The notes: generated by a model not told the origin, from the letters alone. Shown: positions 55,012 to 64,000, counted from the stretch's first letter. The stretch: DNA of 64,000 nucleotides from Arthrobacter sp. Soil762 (GCF_001428335.1 NZ_LMSG01000019.1:75-64074), one strand, 5' to 3'. Made by a program: numbers and translations.

Positions 55012-56177
55012 CTACTTGCGGGCCGTGGCCAGCATTCCTTCGACTTCCTTCTTGAACGCGTCGGCGGCCGCTTGGGGAGTCAGCCGGTGTGATGCCCTCG
55101 ACGATCTCGGAGTTGCTGGGGAATCCGCGGTGTGTCATAAGGATGGCGCCTGCCGCGGGGCTGTTGGACAGGTAATTGATAAAGGTTGCGGCGGCTTTCG
55201 GGTGCTTGGACCGTGAGGACGCGGACCAGAACATGGTGGGCTTGTAGTACATGCCGTTGTCCGCAGACCTCCCGTCCGCGGTGGGGGCGCGGAGCATCTT
55301 GATGCTGCTGCCCGTGGTGGTTTCCAGCGATCCCAACTGGTTAGTCCACCACCAGGCCATGCCTACCCGGTTGGTGCCGAACAGGCTCTCCTCAAGGCCT
55401 GCGCCGGAGTCCTTCAGTGGCCACCGTGGCCGGCGGGCTTGCCTGGGAATCGCGCTGTTCCTTCAGCCGTTCCCAGAACGAAGCGGCCGTAGCGGTGTCG
55501 AAGTCCAGTTTTCCGTCCGGGGAGTAGAGGTTCTCGCCGTGCTGCCGAAGCCAGATGATGAGGTCCGCCTCGTTGCTGCCATAGGCTGCGCCGTAGCTCT
55601 TCCCATTACCGGCCGCGCTGAGTTTCGCGGCGGTGTCCATGAAGTCGTCCCAGGTCCAGGTGGTGTCGTCGGGGACAGGCACGTTTGCTGCCTCAAAGAC
55701 CTTGGTGTTTGCCATGATGACGTAAGCGTTCTTCCCGGTGCTCAACCCGTACTGTGCGTTGTCGTATTGGCCGGACGCAAGTGATTCCCTGTCCAGCTTG
55801 GAGGTGTCGATCCCGCCCTGTTTGGCCAGGTCCAGCAGCGCCCCGCGGCCACCGTACTCGGCGATGTATTTCTGGTCCATCTGGATGACATCCGGTGCGT
55901 CATTGGCCGCGGTCGTGGTGGCCAGTTTGTCCCAGTAGCTGGCCCATTCGCCCAGCTCGGATTCGATCTTGATGTTGGGATGTTCCGCCTCGAACGCCTC
56001 GATGACTCTCTCTGTTTGCGGGTTGAGGTACTCATTGCCCCACCAAGCGAACCGCAGGGTGACTTCGCTATTTTCGCTGGAGCCGGCGGGTGCACCGCAG
56101 CCTGTGGCGAGCAGTGAGACAGCGACGGCGACTGCGCCGAACTGGAATCTCCTGCGGCTAATGGCCCGAATCTTCAT
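55012..56177 (-). pseudogene. Sugar ABC transporter substrate-binding lipoprotein, two frameshifts
   Basis: This is a CUT1-type extracellular sugar-binding lipoprotein. From ATG 56177 come a twin-basic signal (ISRRRFQFGA), lipobox LATGC, then LRFAWWGNEYLNPQTE, WTWDDFMDTAAKL and FWERLKEQ. The frame fails near 55418-55423 (the continuation KDSGAGLEESLFGTNRVG lies in another frame). It fails again near 55075-55080, in a run of four C where three would restore PQAAADAFKKEVEGML and the stop at 55012. Both changes are single-base, one in a homopolymer, so sequencing error is possible. No permease gene is adjacent. Confidence 0.85.
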
Positions 56178-56261
56178 TGATGTGCCTTCCTCAAAAGGGT
56201 GGAGGTCCACCCCGCGCGTGTCCCTTGACGGCGTCGGCGCCGGTGGGGAAGCCTCGGCAGA

Positions 56262-56340
56262 GAAAGCGCTTTCCCGGCCAGGATTCCGATTCTGCCGCAC
56301 TTCGACTTCGGCATCAAGGCTTTTCGGTAAGCGGTTTCCC
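56262..56340. promoter_or_regulatory. Two LacI-type operators upstream of the binding-protein gene
   Basis: GAAAGCGCTTTC at 56262-56273 is a perfect 12-base palindrome with the central CG of LacI/GalR sites. GGTAAGCGGTTTCC at 56327-56340 is a related imperfect site (central GCGG). Both lie in the 209-base gap between the binding-protein start and the RNase H gene and point to repression by a sugar-responsive regulator not encoded here. Confidence 0.6.
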
Positions 56341-56386
56341 AAGGCTGGCTGAACCGGTTGTCGTCGCTGTCTGGCAGGATAGTTAG

Positions 56387-57445
56387 GTGACAATTACTGC
56401 AGCGGCCGACGGTTCGGCTTTAGGAAATCCCGGCCCGGCCGGTTGGGCCTGGTATGTGAACGACGACTGCTGGCGTGCCGGGGGATGGCCGCACGGCACC
56501 AACAACCAGGGCGAGCTGATGGCCGTCCTGGATCTGTTCCGTGCCACCGCCCACGTCCCGGAGGAGGACCTGAGGGTCCTGTGCGACAGCCAGTACGTGA
56601 TCAACTCCATCACAAAGTGGATGCCGGGCTGGAAACGCAAGGGCTGGCGGAAGTCCGACGGCAAACCCGTCCTGAACGTGGAGCTGCTCAAGGAACTTGA
56701 CCGGGAAATCGCCGGCCGGAAATACACCTTCGAATGGGTCAAGGGCCACGCAGGCCACGACCTCAATGAAGCAGCCGATGTCCGCGCGCGTGCAGCCGCC
56801 ACCGCGTACCAGCAGGGTGTGGCAGCGCGTTCAGGCCCGGGCTTCGCGGGAGCCCCGGCAGCGGTTGGCCCAACAGTTGATAGCCGGGTTGCCGTCAGCT
56901 CTGGGGCAGGCGCCGCATTGACGAGCCCCGACGCCGCCACTGCAGCCAGCCTTCAGGCCGCCACCACAGCCGGCGGTGCTGGCTCCGACGGTCAGGGCTC
57001 GTACGGCCAGGACCTTTTCAACCAAGGCCCCTACGCCGAGCCGGACCTCTTCAGCGAGCTGGAGAGCGACTCCTTCGTCCCGTCGGAGTCCGCCGGGGCT
57101 GAGATGAGTCCCGAAGCGATCGTCGAGGCCCTCGAACGCGAGTTGTCGGGCCCCGACATCCGTGGCGACATCGGCCGCACCGGCGTACTCCTGCACCCTG
57201 ATTTTATGGAGATCGGAACCTCGGGCAGGGTATGGACCCGTGACGCCACGATGATGGCACTGGAAGAGGAACCGGGGCAGCACACTGAACTGGAGATCCT
57301 GGGTGCGGACCGCATCGGCACCAGCGCGATCCTGCTGACGTGCCGAAGCTACTCGCGCTCAGGCACGGCTCTCCATAGCTCACTGTGGGTCTTGGACGGC
57401 AACAGATGGCGGCTCCGATTCCGCCAGGGGACGCCGGAGGCGTAG
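56387..57445 (+). CDS. RNase HI fused to a C-terminal DUF4440 (NTF2-like) domain
   Basis: The 352-residue two-domain protein starts with RNase HI (1-140), which cleaves RNA in RNA-DNA hybrids. Catalytic residues Asp8 (AAADGSALGNPGPAG), Glu43 (NNQGELMA), Asp67 (LCDSQY), His121 and Asp131 (KGHAGHDLNEAAD) are all present. A low-complexity Ala/Gly/Ser linker (145-235) leads to a DUF4440/SnoaL-like domain (about 240-352: LLHPDFMEIGTSGRVWTRD to SLWVLDGNRWRLRFRQ). Ordinary RNase HI is about 150 residues. The GTG start has AGGA upstream. Confidence 0.9.
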   Translation: MTITAAADGSALGNPGPAGWAWYVNDDCWRAGGWPHGTNNQGELMAVLDLFRATAHVPEEDLRVLCDSQYVINSITKWMPGWKRKGWRKSDGKPVLNVELLKELDREIAGRKYTFEWVKGHAGHDLNEAADVRARAAATAYQQGVAARSGPGFAGAPAAVGPTVDSRVAVSSGAGAALTSPDAATAASLQAATTAGGAGSDGQGSYGQDLFNQGPYAEPDLFSELESDSFVPSESAGAEMSPEAIVEALERELSGPDIRGDIGRTGVLLHPDFMEIGTSGRVWTRDATMMALEEEPGQHTELEILGADRIGTSAILLTCRSYSRSGTALHSSLWVLDGNRWRLRFRQGTPEA

Positions 57446-57465
57446 AGGCCATTTCGGCTGCGGAC

Positions 57466-57753
57466 TCAGCTGAAGCGCTGGGTGTTGCCCTGCTCGGCCT
57501 GGGCGTAGGTGGACGCTGCTGATGCCAGGGCCATGTTGATGGATGCCAGCGATGCCTCCACCTTGCCCTGGGTGAGTGTCCACTCGGTCACCAGGGCCTG
57601 GAAGTTGTTGGCGGCCGAGCCCCGCCAGGTGGACTGCAGCTCGTCCAGGCCACGCTTCATGGCCTGGACGTCCGAGCTGATCCGGTCCACGGTTGCTTTG
57701 ACGTTGGCCGACTTGAGCTGAAGGAGTTCGGTGTCGACGGAAATGATGCTCAT
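57466..57753 (-). CDS. WXG100 (ESAT-6-like) protein
   Basis: The 95-residue helical-hairpin protein has the WXG turn (STWRGSAANNF) near residues 42-52 and the usual predicted two helices. Such proteins are exported by type VII secretion (ESX) as dimers. Here no partner WXG gene, EccC ATPase or LXG toxin is adjacent, so it is an orphan. The ATG at 57753 follows GAGGC. It lies downstream of the two-component system on the same strand, 109 bases away. Confidence 0.88.
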   Translation of the reverse strand: MSIISVDTELLQLKSANVKATVDRISSDVQAMKRGLDELQSTWRGSAANNFQALVTEWTLTQGKVEASLASINMALASAASTYAQAEQGNTQRFS

Positions 57754-57862
57754 GGCTTGCTGCCTCTCGAAGTAGTGGGACAGCATCTGCTGCCCGCCCG
57801 GCTGCTCCGGGCCACTACAGCGAGCCTACGGACGGGCACTGCCCGCCCGCCACGCTCGTTGG

Positions 57863-59416
57863 CTATATGTGGATAACCCTGCCATCTCCGTCTCCGTGGC
57901 CTCCTTCCAGGGGATCTCCATCCTGCGCGGCCGATCGGCCCGGGTGGGCTTCCGCCAGGTGGTCATGGCCGGCGTGAGCCTCATCGGTGGCGTCGTCCCG
58001 GACCGGCAGGCTGACCACCAGCGTGGCCCCGCCGCCGTCGGTCTTTTCCACCCTGACGGACCCGCCGTGCGATCCCACGATGGCAGCCACAATCGCGAGC
58101 CCCAGGCCGCTGCCGCCGGTCTCACGCGTCCGGGACGTGTCCGCGCGGTAGAACCGCTCGAACACCTTGGACGCATCCTCTTCGGAGATGCCAGGGCCGT
58201 GGTCACGGACCTCGATCACGGCGAGCGGCTGCCCGCCGTCGGAGGTCCGGACCCCGACGGCGAGTTCGATCGGGCTGCCGTCCGGCGTGTAGCGGAGGGC
58301 GTTCCCCACGAGGTTCCCCACCACCTGACGCAGTTTTGCTTCGTCACCGAGTACCGGCGCGGGGGCGGCCGGATCGTCACCAAGGCCGGTCAGGGAGATG
58401 GGGCGCGAGCGGTCGCTGGCCTGCGTGTCCACCACTGCATCGTGGGCAACCAGCTGCAGGTCAACGGGCTTTTGCTGGAGCGGGCGCTGTTCGTCCAGGC
58501 GCGCCAGCAGGAGGAGGTCCTCCACCATTGAACCCATTCGTTTGGCTTCGCTTTCGATCCGCCCCATGGCCGTGGCCACGTCCTCGTCGGTGGCCAGCGC
58601 GCCATGGCGGTAGAGCTCGGAGAAACCCCTGATGGTCACGAGCGGGGTGCGGAGCTCGTGGGAGGCGTCGGCCGCGAACCGGCGCATTCTGCCTTCGGAG
58701 GCTGTCCGGGCGGCGAAGGCCGTCTCGATATGCGCCAGCATGGCGTTCAGCGAGCTGCCGAGCCGCCCCACTTCAGTGCCGGGATTTTCGACGTCCACAC
58801 GCCGGGAAAGGTCGCCCGCGGCGATGGCAGCTGCGGTCTTTTCCACCTTGGCCAGTGGCCGGAATGACCGGGACACGGTCCAGCTCGCGATCAGGGAGGC
58901 CAGGAGCAGGGTGAGCAGGCCGACGCCGGTGACCACCAGGGTGGCGTGCTTGAGGACGTCATCCACGCTTTGCAGCGGCAATCCGATGACAACCACGGCA
59001 GGACGGCCCATATAGAGCACGGTCACCGCGACCACCCGCCAGTTCTGGCCGTCGGTGCCCCTGACCTGGTACGGGCGGGTGCCCCGGTCCTGGGCGTCCT
59101 CAACGGAGATGGTTGAGATGTCGGGGTGGTCATCCGGATCGCCGCCCAACAGCTGGGGGTTCTCACCAGGGGTGTAGAGGATCAGCGAGTAGTCCGTGGG
59201 GACCATCGGGTTGGGTGCCTGCAGCTGGGTGAACGAGCGCTGCTTGCTGGCGAGGTCGACGGCGGCGTACAGCTTGTCGTCCACCTGCCCCTGGAGGTAG
59301 CTGTGCAGCAATGTGAGCGTGCCGGCGCCCGTTGAGGTCAGCGCAACAATCAGCAGCCCCATGATCATGGCCACCAGCTGGGACCTCAACGAGGCCGATT
59401 TCCACCGCTGAAGCAA
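57863..59416 (-). CDS. Sensor histidine kinase
   Basis: The 517-residue membrane kinase has TM1 (about 14-37), an extracytoplasmic domain (38-156), TM2 (157-180), HAMP (181-235), HisKA with His253 in ASHELRTPLVTIRGF, and HATPase_c with VGNALRYTPDG, DHGPGISEEDA and GGSGLGLAIV. The C-terminal 30 residues are His/Asp/Gly-rich beyond the domain. It likely phosphorylates the regulator encoded just upstream. The start is TTG at 59416, two bases after the regulator stop. Confidence 0.92.
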   Translation of the reverse strand: MLQRWKSASLRSQLVAMIMGLLIVALTSTGAGTLTLLHSYLQGQVDDKLYAAVDLASKQRSFTQLQAPNPMVPTDYSLILYTPGENPQLLGGDPDDHPDISTISVEDAQDRGTRPYQVRGTDGQNWRVVAVTVLYMGRPAVVVIGLPLQSVDDVLKHATLVVTGVGLLTLLLASLIASWTVSRSFRPLAKVEKTAAAIAAGDLSRRVDVENPGTEVGRLGSSLNAMLAHIETAFAARTASEGRMRRFAADASHELRTPLVTIRGFSELYRHGALATDEDVATAMGRIESEAKRMGSMVEDLLLLARLDEQRPLQQKPVDLQLVAHDAVVDTQASDRSRPISLTGLGDDPAAPAPVLGDEAKLRQVVGNLVGNALRYTPDGSPIELAVGVRTSDGGQPLAVIEVRDHGPGISEEDASKVFERFYRADTSRTRETGGSGLGLAIVAAIVGSHGGSVRVEKTDGGGATLVVSLPVRDDATDEAHAGHDHLAEAHPGRSAAQDGDPLEGGHGDGDGRVIHI

Positions 59417-59418
59417 GG

Positions 59419-60132
59419 TCAGCGCTTCTCTGCCGTCCGGAGCACGTAGCCGACTCCGCGTTTGGTCTGGATCAGGGCCGGTGCGTCCGGATCAATATCC
59501 ACCTTGCGCCGGAGGTAGGAGATGTAGGACTCCACGATCGAAGCGTCGCCGTTGAAGTTGTACTCCCAGACGTGGTCAAGGATCTGGGATTTCGACAGCA
59601 CCCGGTTGGGGTTCAGCATGAGGTACCGGAGGAGCTTGAATTCCGTGGGGGACAGTTCGATCACGGTGCCGCCGCGGCGCACTTCGTGGGCGTCATCGTC
59701 GAGCTCCAGGTCGTCCACCCGGATCACGGCGTCGTCGTCGTCGAGCAGGGGCTGCGTGCGGCGCAGGACGGCACGGATGCGGGCCACTACCTCGTCCAGG
59801 CTGAACGGCTTGGTGACGTAGTCATCCCCGCCTACTGTGAGGCCGGTGACCTTGTCCTCCGTGTCGTCCTTCGCCGTGAGGAACAGGACCGGAAAGTGCT
59901 TACCCGAAGCCCGCAGCTTGCGGGTGACGGTGAACCCATCCATGTCCGGCAGCATCACGTCCAGCACCGCCAGATCGGGCGCGTGGAGCTCCGCGGCGGC
60001 CAGCGCGTCACGGCCATTGGCGGCAGAGACCACCTCGAAGCCTGCGAAGCGGAGCGAGGTGGACAGCAGCTCGCGGATGTTGGGTTCGTCATCAACAACT
60101 AGCAGCTTGGCTTCTGGGCCGGTCTTCTTCAT
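59419..60132 (-). CDS. OmpR-family response regulator
   Basis: The 237-residue regulator has a receiver domain with Asp58 as phospho-acceptor (LAVLDVMLPDMDG), acidic pocket VVDDE, and Lys in TKPFS. A winged-helix DNA-binding domain follows (EVRRGGTVIELSPTEFKLL; RVLSKSQILDHVW; VESYISYLRRKVD). It acts with the kinase downstream. Orthologous pairs in actinobacteria respond to envelope or ion stress, but the signal here cannot be told. GGGAG lies before the ATG at 60132. A small hairpin (CCAGAAACT...AGTTTTCTGG) lies upstream at about 60147-60168. Confidence 0.92.
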   Translation of the reverse strand: MKKTGPEAKLLVVDDEPNIRELLSTSLRFAGFEVVSAANGRDALAAAELHAPDLAVLDVMLPDMDGFTVTRKLRASGKHFPVLFLTAKDDTEDKVTGLTVGGDDYVTKPFSLDEVVARIRAVLRRTQPLLDDDDAVIRVDDLELDDDAHEVRRGGTVIELSPTEFKLLRYLMLNPNRVLSKSQILDHVWEYNFNGDASIVESYISYLRRKVDIDPDAPALIQTKRGVGYVLRTAEKR

Positions 60133-60246
60133 GCTCCCATCATGCTCCCAGAAACTGTGAGTTTTCTGGATGGATGGTGGGTGTTCCATGGGGAGCCCGC
60201 CGTGGCATGGCCATCCCCATCGCCTGACAGGAACAGCGGGTGGCCG

Positions 60247-61890
60247 TTAGACGGCGCCGACATCCTTGGCGTCCATGATCCGGTAGGCATAGCCCTGCTC
60301 TGCCAGGAAGCGCTGCCGCTTGGCCGCGAAATCCTGGTCCAGGGTGTCCCGGGCCACCAGCGAGTAGAAGCGGGCCGCCCGGCCGTCCTTCTTGGGGCGG
60401 AGCAACCGGCCCAGCCGCTGGGCTTCCTCCTGCCGCGACCCAAAGGAACCGGAGACCTGGATGGCCACCGAGGCCTCGGGCAGATCGATGGAGAAGTTGG
60501 CCACCTTGGAAACCACCAGCGTGTTCACGTCGCCGGAGCGGAATGCATCGAAGAGCTTCTGCCGTTCTTTGACGGACGTATCGCCCTTGATGACGGGAGC
60601 CTGCAGGCGCTCGCCGATCTCGTCCAGCTGGTCAATGTATTGCCCGATCACCAGCAGCTGCTCGCCCTGGTGCCGGGCCACCAGCTGTTCCACGATGAGG
60701 GTTTTGGACTCGGACGTGGCGCACAGCCGGTACTTGTCCGCGTCCTCGGCCATGGCATAGGCCACGCGTTCGTCCCGGGGCAGGTCAATGCGGACCTCCA
60801 CGCAGTCCGCGGGGGCGATGTAGCCCTGGGCTTCGATGTCCTTCCAGGGCGCGTCGTACCGTTTGGGCCCGATGAGGCTGAAGACCTCGCCTTCGCGGCC
60901 GTCCTCGCGGACCAGGGTGGCAGTGAGTCCCAGCCGGCGGCGGGCCTGCAGGTCCGCGGTCATACGGAAGATCGGCGCCGGCAGGAGGTGCACTTCGTCA
61001 TAGATGATCAGGCCCCAGTCGTGGCCGTCCACCAGCTCCAGGTGCGGGTACAGGCCGCCGCGTTTGGTGGTGAGGACCTGGTACGTGGCGATGGTGACCG
61101 GGCGGACCTCTTTGACCGCGCCCGAGTACTCGCCGATTTCGTCCTCCGTCAGGGACGTCCGCTTGAGCAGCTCGTCCTTCCACTGCCGGGCCGCCACCGT
61201 GTTGGTGACCAGGATGAGGGTTGTGGTGGAGCTCGTGGCCATGGCTGCGGCACCCACCAGCGTCTTCCCGGCCCCGCAGGGCAGCACCACCACGCCGCTG
61301 CCGCCGGCCCAGAAATTCTCGGTGGCGAGCTGCTGGTACGGGCGGAGCTTCCAGCCGTTCTCGTTCAGGGCGATCAGGTGGGGTGTGCCGTCCACGTAGC
61401 CGGCCAGATCCTCCGCCGGCCACCCGATTTTCAGCAGCAGCTGCTTGAGCTGGCCGCGCTGTGAGGAGTGGACCACAATGGTTTCGCCGTCGATCCGCGG
61501 CCCCAGCAGGGGCTGGATCTTTTTGGCCCGGATGACCTCCTCCAACACCGGGTAGTCGTCCGTGCGCATCACCAGGCCGTGCTGCGGGTCCTTCTCCAGC
61601 CGCAGCCGCCCGTACCGCGACATGGTCTCTTCGACGTCGATCAGCAGCGAATGCGGCACGGGGAACCGCGAGTATTTGAGCAGCGTGTCGAGGACCTTCT
61701 CCGCGTCCAGGCCGGCGGCGCGTGCGTTCCACAGGCCCAGGGGCGTCAGGCGGTAGCTGTGCATGTGCTCCGGGGCGCGTTCGAGCTCGGCGAAGGGGGC
61801 GATGGCGTGGCGCGCCTCGGTGGCCAGTGCGTGGTCCACTTCGAGCAGGATGGTTTTGTCACTTTGGACGATCAGCGGGCCGTCGTTCAC
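60247..61890 (-). CDS. XPB-type DNA repair helicase
   Basis: The 547-residue superfamily 2 helicase is related to eukaryotic XPB/Ssl2 and the actinobacterial XPB. An N-terminal damage-recognition-like domain is followed by the Walker A motif PCGAGKTL (204-211), DEVH (298-301), TATLVRED, and C-terminal motifs VVSKVANFSIDLPEA and QEEAQRLGRLLRPK. It unwinds DNA 3' to 5' with ATP and probably acts in nucleotide excision repair. The GTG at 61890 gives the native start. It lies 13 bases after the helicase-associated gene. Confidence 0.92.
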   Translation of the reverse strand: MNDGPLIVQSDKTILLEVDHALATEARHAIAPFAELERAPEHMHSYRLTPLGLWNARAAGLDAEKVLDTLLKYSRFPVPHSLLIDVEETMSRYGRLRLEKDPQHGLVMRTDDYPVLEEVIRAKKIQPLLGPRIDGETIVVHSSQRGQLKQLLLKIGWPAEDLAGYVDGTPHLIALNENGWKLRPYQQLATENFWAGGSGVVVLPCGAGKTLVGAAAMATSSTTTLILVTNTVAARQWKDELLKRTSLTEDEIGEYSGAVKEVRPVTIATYQVLTTKRGGLYPHLELVDGHDWGLIIYDEVHLLPAPIFRMTADLQARRRLGLTATLVREDGREGEVFSLIGPKRYDAPWKDIEAQGYIAPADCVEVRIDLPRDERVAYAMAEDADKYRLCATSESKTLIVEQLVARHQGEQLLVIGQYIDQLDEIGERLQAPVIKGDTSVKERQKLFDAFRSGDVNTLVVSKVANFSIDLPEASVAIQVSGSFGSRQEEAQRLGRLLRPKKDGRAARFYSLVARDTLDQDFAAKRQRFLAEQGYAYRIMDAKDVGAV

Positions 61891-61903
61891 GCGGGGCAGT
61901 CCT

Positions 61904-64000
61904 TCACTGGCGCAGTTCTTCTGCGGCCTCAATGTCGATAATGCGGTGGATGGAGAGTACGCGCTCGGTTTCCTTGGCAGGATCAAAGACCCTGACGCGT
62001 CCGCCGTTTACGGAGAGGGGAACAACTGTTTCAAGGCAGGAATTCCCCTGGCTGTCCACCACGTTCATGCTCACAAGCTGCTTGAGCCGGATAGCCCGCT
62101 GCAGGGTCTCCAGGCCAAGCTGGGTCGCGGCTTCGCCGGAGCCAGCCACCGGGCCTGCGTGGTTCCCGGAGGCTTCAGCCCGCCTGTTCCGCAGGACGGC
62201 CAGCTGCGCGGCGACGTCGTCCTCGGCGGGCGCGGTCCGCGGCGCCGTGTAGACGGGGCGGGCGCTGCCGGGAACATGGTTAGTGCGGCGGAGCCGGACC
62301 ACTCCGGGCTCGGCCTGGTCCACCGACGGCGAGAGGCCCAGTCCGCGCAGGACCTGGGCTGTTTCCCGCGGCGGAGCGGTGGAGATCAGTACCGTCGGCG
62401 CAATGCGGGCCAGCCCCAGGCCGGCGGCTTTGGACTCCGCCGCCAGCTCCAGCACCGTTGCCTCATCATCGCTTTGGATAAAGCTGGCGGCCGTTCCCAC
62501 CCGGAGCCGGCCGTGCCGGGCCGCGGTGTCCTCCACCAGGTATTCCAAGGGCTGGGGCACGGCCGTGGCCGAATGCTCACGCAGGAACTCCAGCAGGCTC
62601 GAGGCGTCATGCCCGGCGTCCAGCGCCCGCCGGACCGAGTTGGCGGAGAACCGGTAGATAGTGGCGGGCCCGTGCCCCTCGGCGTCGGCCATCACCAGTA
62701 GCTTTTCGGTCAGCTCCGGAGCCAGGTAGCCCGGGGCAACTGCGGTCAGGTCCGCCTGCAGCAGGACGTGGTTCAGTGCCGCAGGCAGGTGCTCGCCCAG
62801 GATGCCCAAGGCTTCGTCCGGATTGTCTTCGGCAATGGCGCTGCCCAGCTGGCTCAATGCACCGGAGCCGATCAGTCCGAGCAGCTCCGCTTCCGCGAGC
62901 ACACCCCTGATCAGGGAACTGAACCGGCGGGCCATCCGCGGCTGCGTCCATTCAGCCCGCTGGAGGACGGCCGCAGCATCCAGGACCGGTGCCGTGCCGT
63001 CCGCAGCGGCAGCCTCCTGGGTGAGTTCCTCCAGGATTTCCAGGATCCGCTTCCTGACCACCGGGGCGTCCGGCCGCTGCGCCTCTGCCGAAAGGGCATT
63101 AACGGTGTTCCCGGCCAGGGCGCGGTGCGCGGCGGGAACGCCGCCGGGGCCGTTAGCGGGCTGACCCACCAGTGAAGGCACACGCTCGCTCGCGAGCCAG
63201 GCATTGACCAGCCACAGCCACTGCTCCTGGCGGGGGAGGGCCAGCCACTCCAGCTGCGGGGGCTGCACCCACGAGGACGAGTCCACATCAAGGCGCAACA
63301 GGCCGGCGAGGGCGCTGACCTCCAGCAGCAGGCCCGCCCGGTGCTGGTCGATGCGAAGCGTCTCGGCCAGCCGCTTCATTTCCCGGACACCCACGCCGCC
63401 GCTGCGCAGCGTGGCCAGCGGCTGTTCGCGGACGGCGTGGAGGAGGTCACCCACCAGCCGGAGGGTTTCGGCGATGGCGCCCAGCGCCGCGTTCCGGCGA
63501 AGCGCAGCGGTGGTGCTGCCCAGCTCCGGAACCGGCGGGGACAGCGAGAAGTCATTGATGATGGCGCCGCCACGCAGCGACAATCCCACGCTATGCGGCA
63601 ATTCCACGTGCGCGGCGTCCAAGGGGACCAGCAGGCCCCGGGCCAGGAGCCAGTCAACGGGCCCGACGTCGGCGCCCTGGTTCGAGACCGACGCTTTCCG
63701 TTGCGCCTGGGGGACGGCACCCATGGCCCAGTTGCGGAATTTGGCGAGCAACGCCGTCGTGCGTTCCGGGGCTCCGGCCAAAGCCTCGCCGAGTGCCTCG
63801 GGCGAGGATGTCCAATGCTGCAGCGCGAGGGCTGCCTCCATGGGGGTGGTGGCGTTCTGGATGGAGACGCCGCTGCGGCGCAGCTCGGCAACGAGCTGGA
63901 CTGCCCGCTGGGCAAACGCGGGCTGGAGCCGGACCAGCTCGGTGTAGCTGCGCCCCAGCCCCGCAGGATAGATTCCCACCACGTCCTTGAGGCTTCCCAC
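61904..64000 (-). CDS. Helicase-associated domain protein (partial, 5' end outside window)
   Basis: At least 698 residues of a large protein with a C-terminal helicase-associated (XPB/Ssl2 N-terminal-like, Helicase_C_3 type) domain, partnered with XPB in actinobacteria. Visible features include helical repeats (LVELRRSGVSIQNATTP), a C-terminal region with LRLRRTNHVPGSARPVYTAP, and a WYL-like end: MNVVDSQGNSCLETVVPLSVNGG and VLSIHRIIDIEAAEELR. It has no helicase motifs of its own. The start lies beyond base 64000, so the GTG at 64000 is not taken as the start. Confidence 0.85.
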   Translation of the reverse strand: MGSLKDVVGIYPAGLGRSYTELVRLQPAFAQRAVQLVAELRRSGVSIQNATTPMEAALALQHWTSSPEALGEALAGAPERTTALLAKFRNWAMGAVPQAQRKASVSNQGADVGPVDWLLARGLLVPLDAAHVELPHSVGLSLRGGAIINDFSLSPPVPELGSTTAALRRNAALGAIAETLRLVGDLLHAVREQPLATLRSGGVGVREMKRLAETLRIDQHRAGLLLEVSALAGLLRLDVDSSSWVQPPQLEWLALPRQEQWLWLVNAWLASERVPSLVGQPANGPGGVPAAHRALAGNTVNALSAEAQRPDAPVVRKRILEILEELTQEAAAADGTAPVLDAAAVLQRAEWTQPRMARRFSSLIRGVLAEAELLGLIGSGALSQLGSAIAEDNPDEALGILGEHLPAALNHVLLQADLTAVAPGYLAPELTEKLLVMADAEGHGPATIYRFSANSVRRALDAGHDASSLLEFLREHSATAVPQPLEYLVEDTAARHGRLRVGTAASFIQSDDEATVLELAAESKAAGLGLARIAPTVLISTAPPRETAQVLRGLGLSPSVDQAEPGVVRLRRTNHVPGSARPVYTAPRTAPAEDDVAAQLAVLRNRRAEASGNHAGPVAGSGEAATQLGLETLQRAIRLKQLVSMNVVDSQGNSCLETVVPLSVNGGRVRVFDPAKETERVLSIHRIIDIEAAEELRQ

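Overview
The window is high-GC actinobacterial DNA whose gene content and gene order look like a soil Micrococcaceae bacterium (Arthrobacter or Pseudarthrobacter). The signs are frequent GTG and TTG starts, DUF4193, DUF3263 and DUF4032 proteins, an actinobacterial XPB helicase pair, paired FemX-type ligases, a WXG100 protein and CIRCE-controlled groEL. This assignment is inferred from protein style and was not checked by a search. No phage, insertion sequence, CRISPR array or rRNA is visible.

Left part (1-12.6 kb). A LacI regulator and a GH13 alpha-glucosidase share an operon and face an FAD-linked oxidase across two matching LacI-type operators. Then come a kinase-like DUF4032 protein, an MsmK-type sugar-importer ATPase, trehalose synthesis (otsA-otsB), a membrane-anchored DsbA-like protein, tRNA-Thr(TGT), a decayed PucR-type fragment and a GYD-domain protein.

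Centre (12.6-30.9 kb). An 18-kb cyclitol catabolic locus begins at a divergent promoter flanked by two copies of an operator. One arm holds a TIM-barrel isomerase and a 77-residue unknown protein. The other holds a sugar-type ABC importer, an aldehyde dehydrogenase, IolD, an HpcH/HpaI aldolase, four Gfo/Idh/MocA oxidoreductases, a LacI regulator, a 2-hydroxyacid dehydrogenase, an SDR, IolE and MmsA. IolB, IolC and IolJ of the classical myo-inositol route are absent, while a non-phosphorylative-type aldolase and an additional aldehyde dehydrogenase are present. This is the best candidate here for an undescribed pathway.

Right part (30.9-64 kb). Two broken surface genes are a frameshifted GH26-like secreted glycosidase and a glycosyltransferase fused out of frame to a LAXTG sorting tail. 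They are followed by an AMIN-like secreted protein, an agmatine-to-putrescine operon with TetR-type operators, Dps, an MFS exporter with its TetR regulator, and a glycine riboswitch ahead of gcvP, which is interrupted by two exact 100-bp duplications. Next are two FemX-like peptidoglycan ligases, a ThrE-type exporter, a siderophore-interacting reductase, uracil-DNA glycosylase, small conserved proteins, a cold-shock gene overlapping a binding-protein gene, a solitary groEL with two CIRCE elements, a frameshifted sugar-binding protein, an RNase HI-DUF4440 fusion, WXG100, a two-component system, and XPB with a helicase-associated partner cut by the window edge.

Several genes (GH26-like, gcvP, solute-binding protein) carry single-base frameshifts or exact 100-bp duplications. 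Some of these may be assembly or sequencing errors rather than biology.
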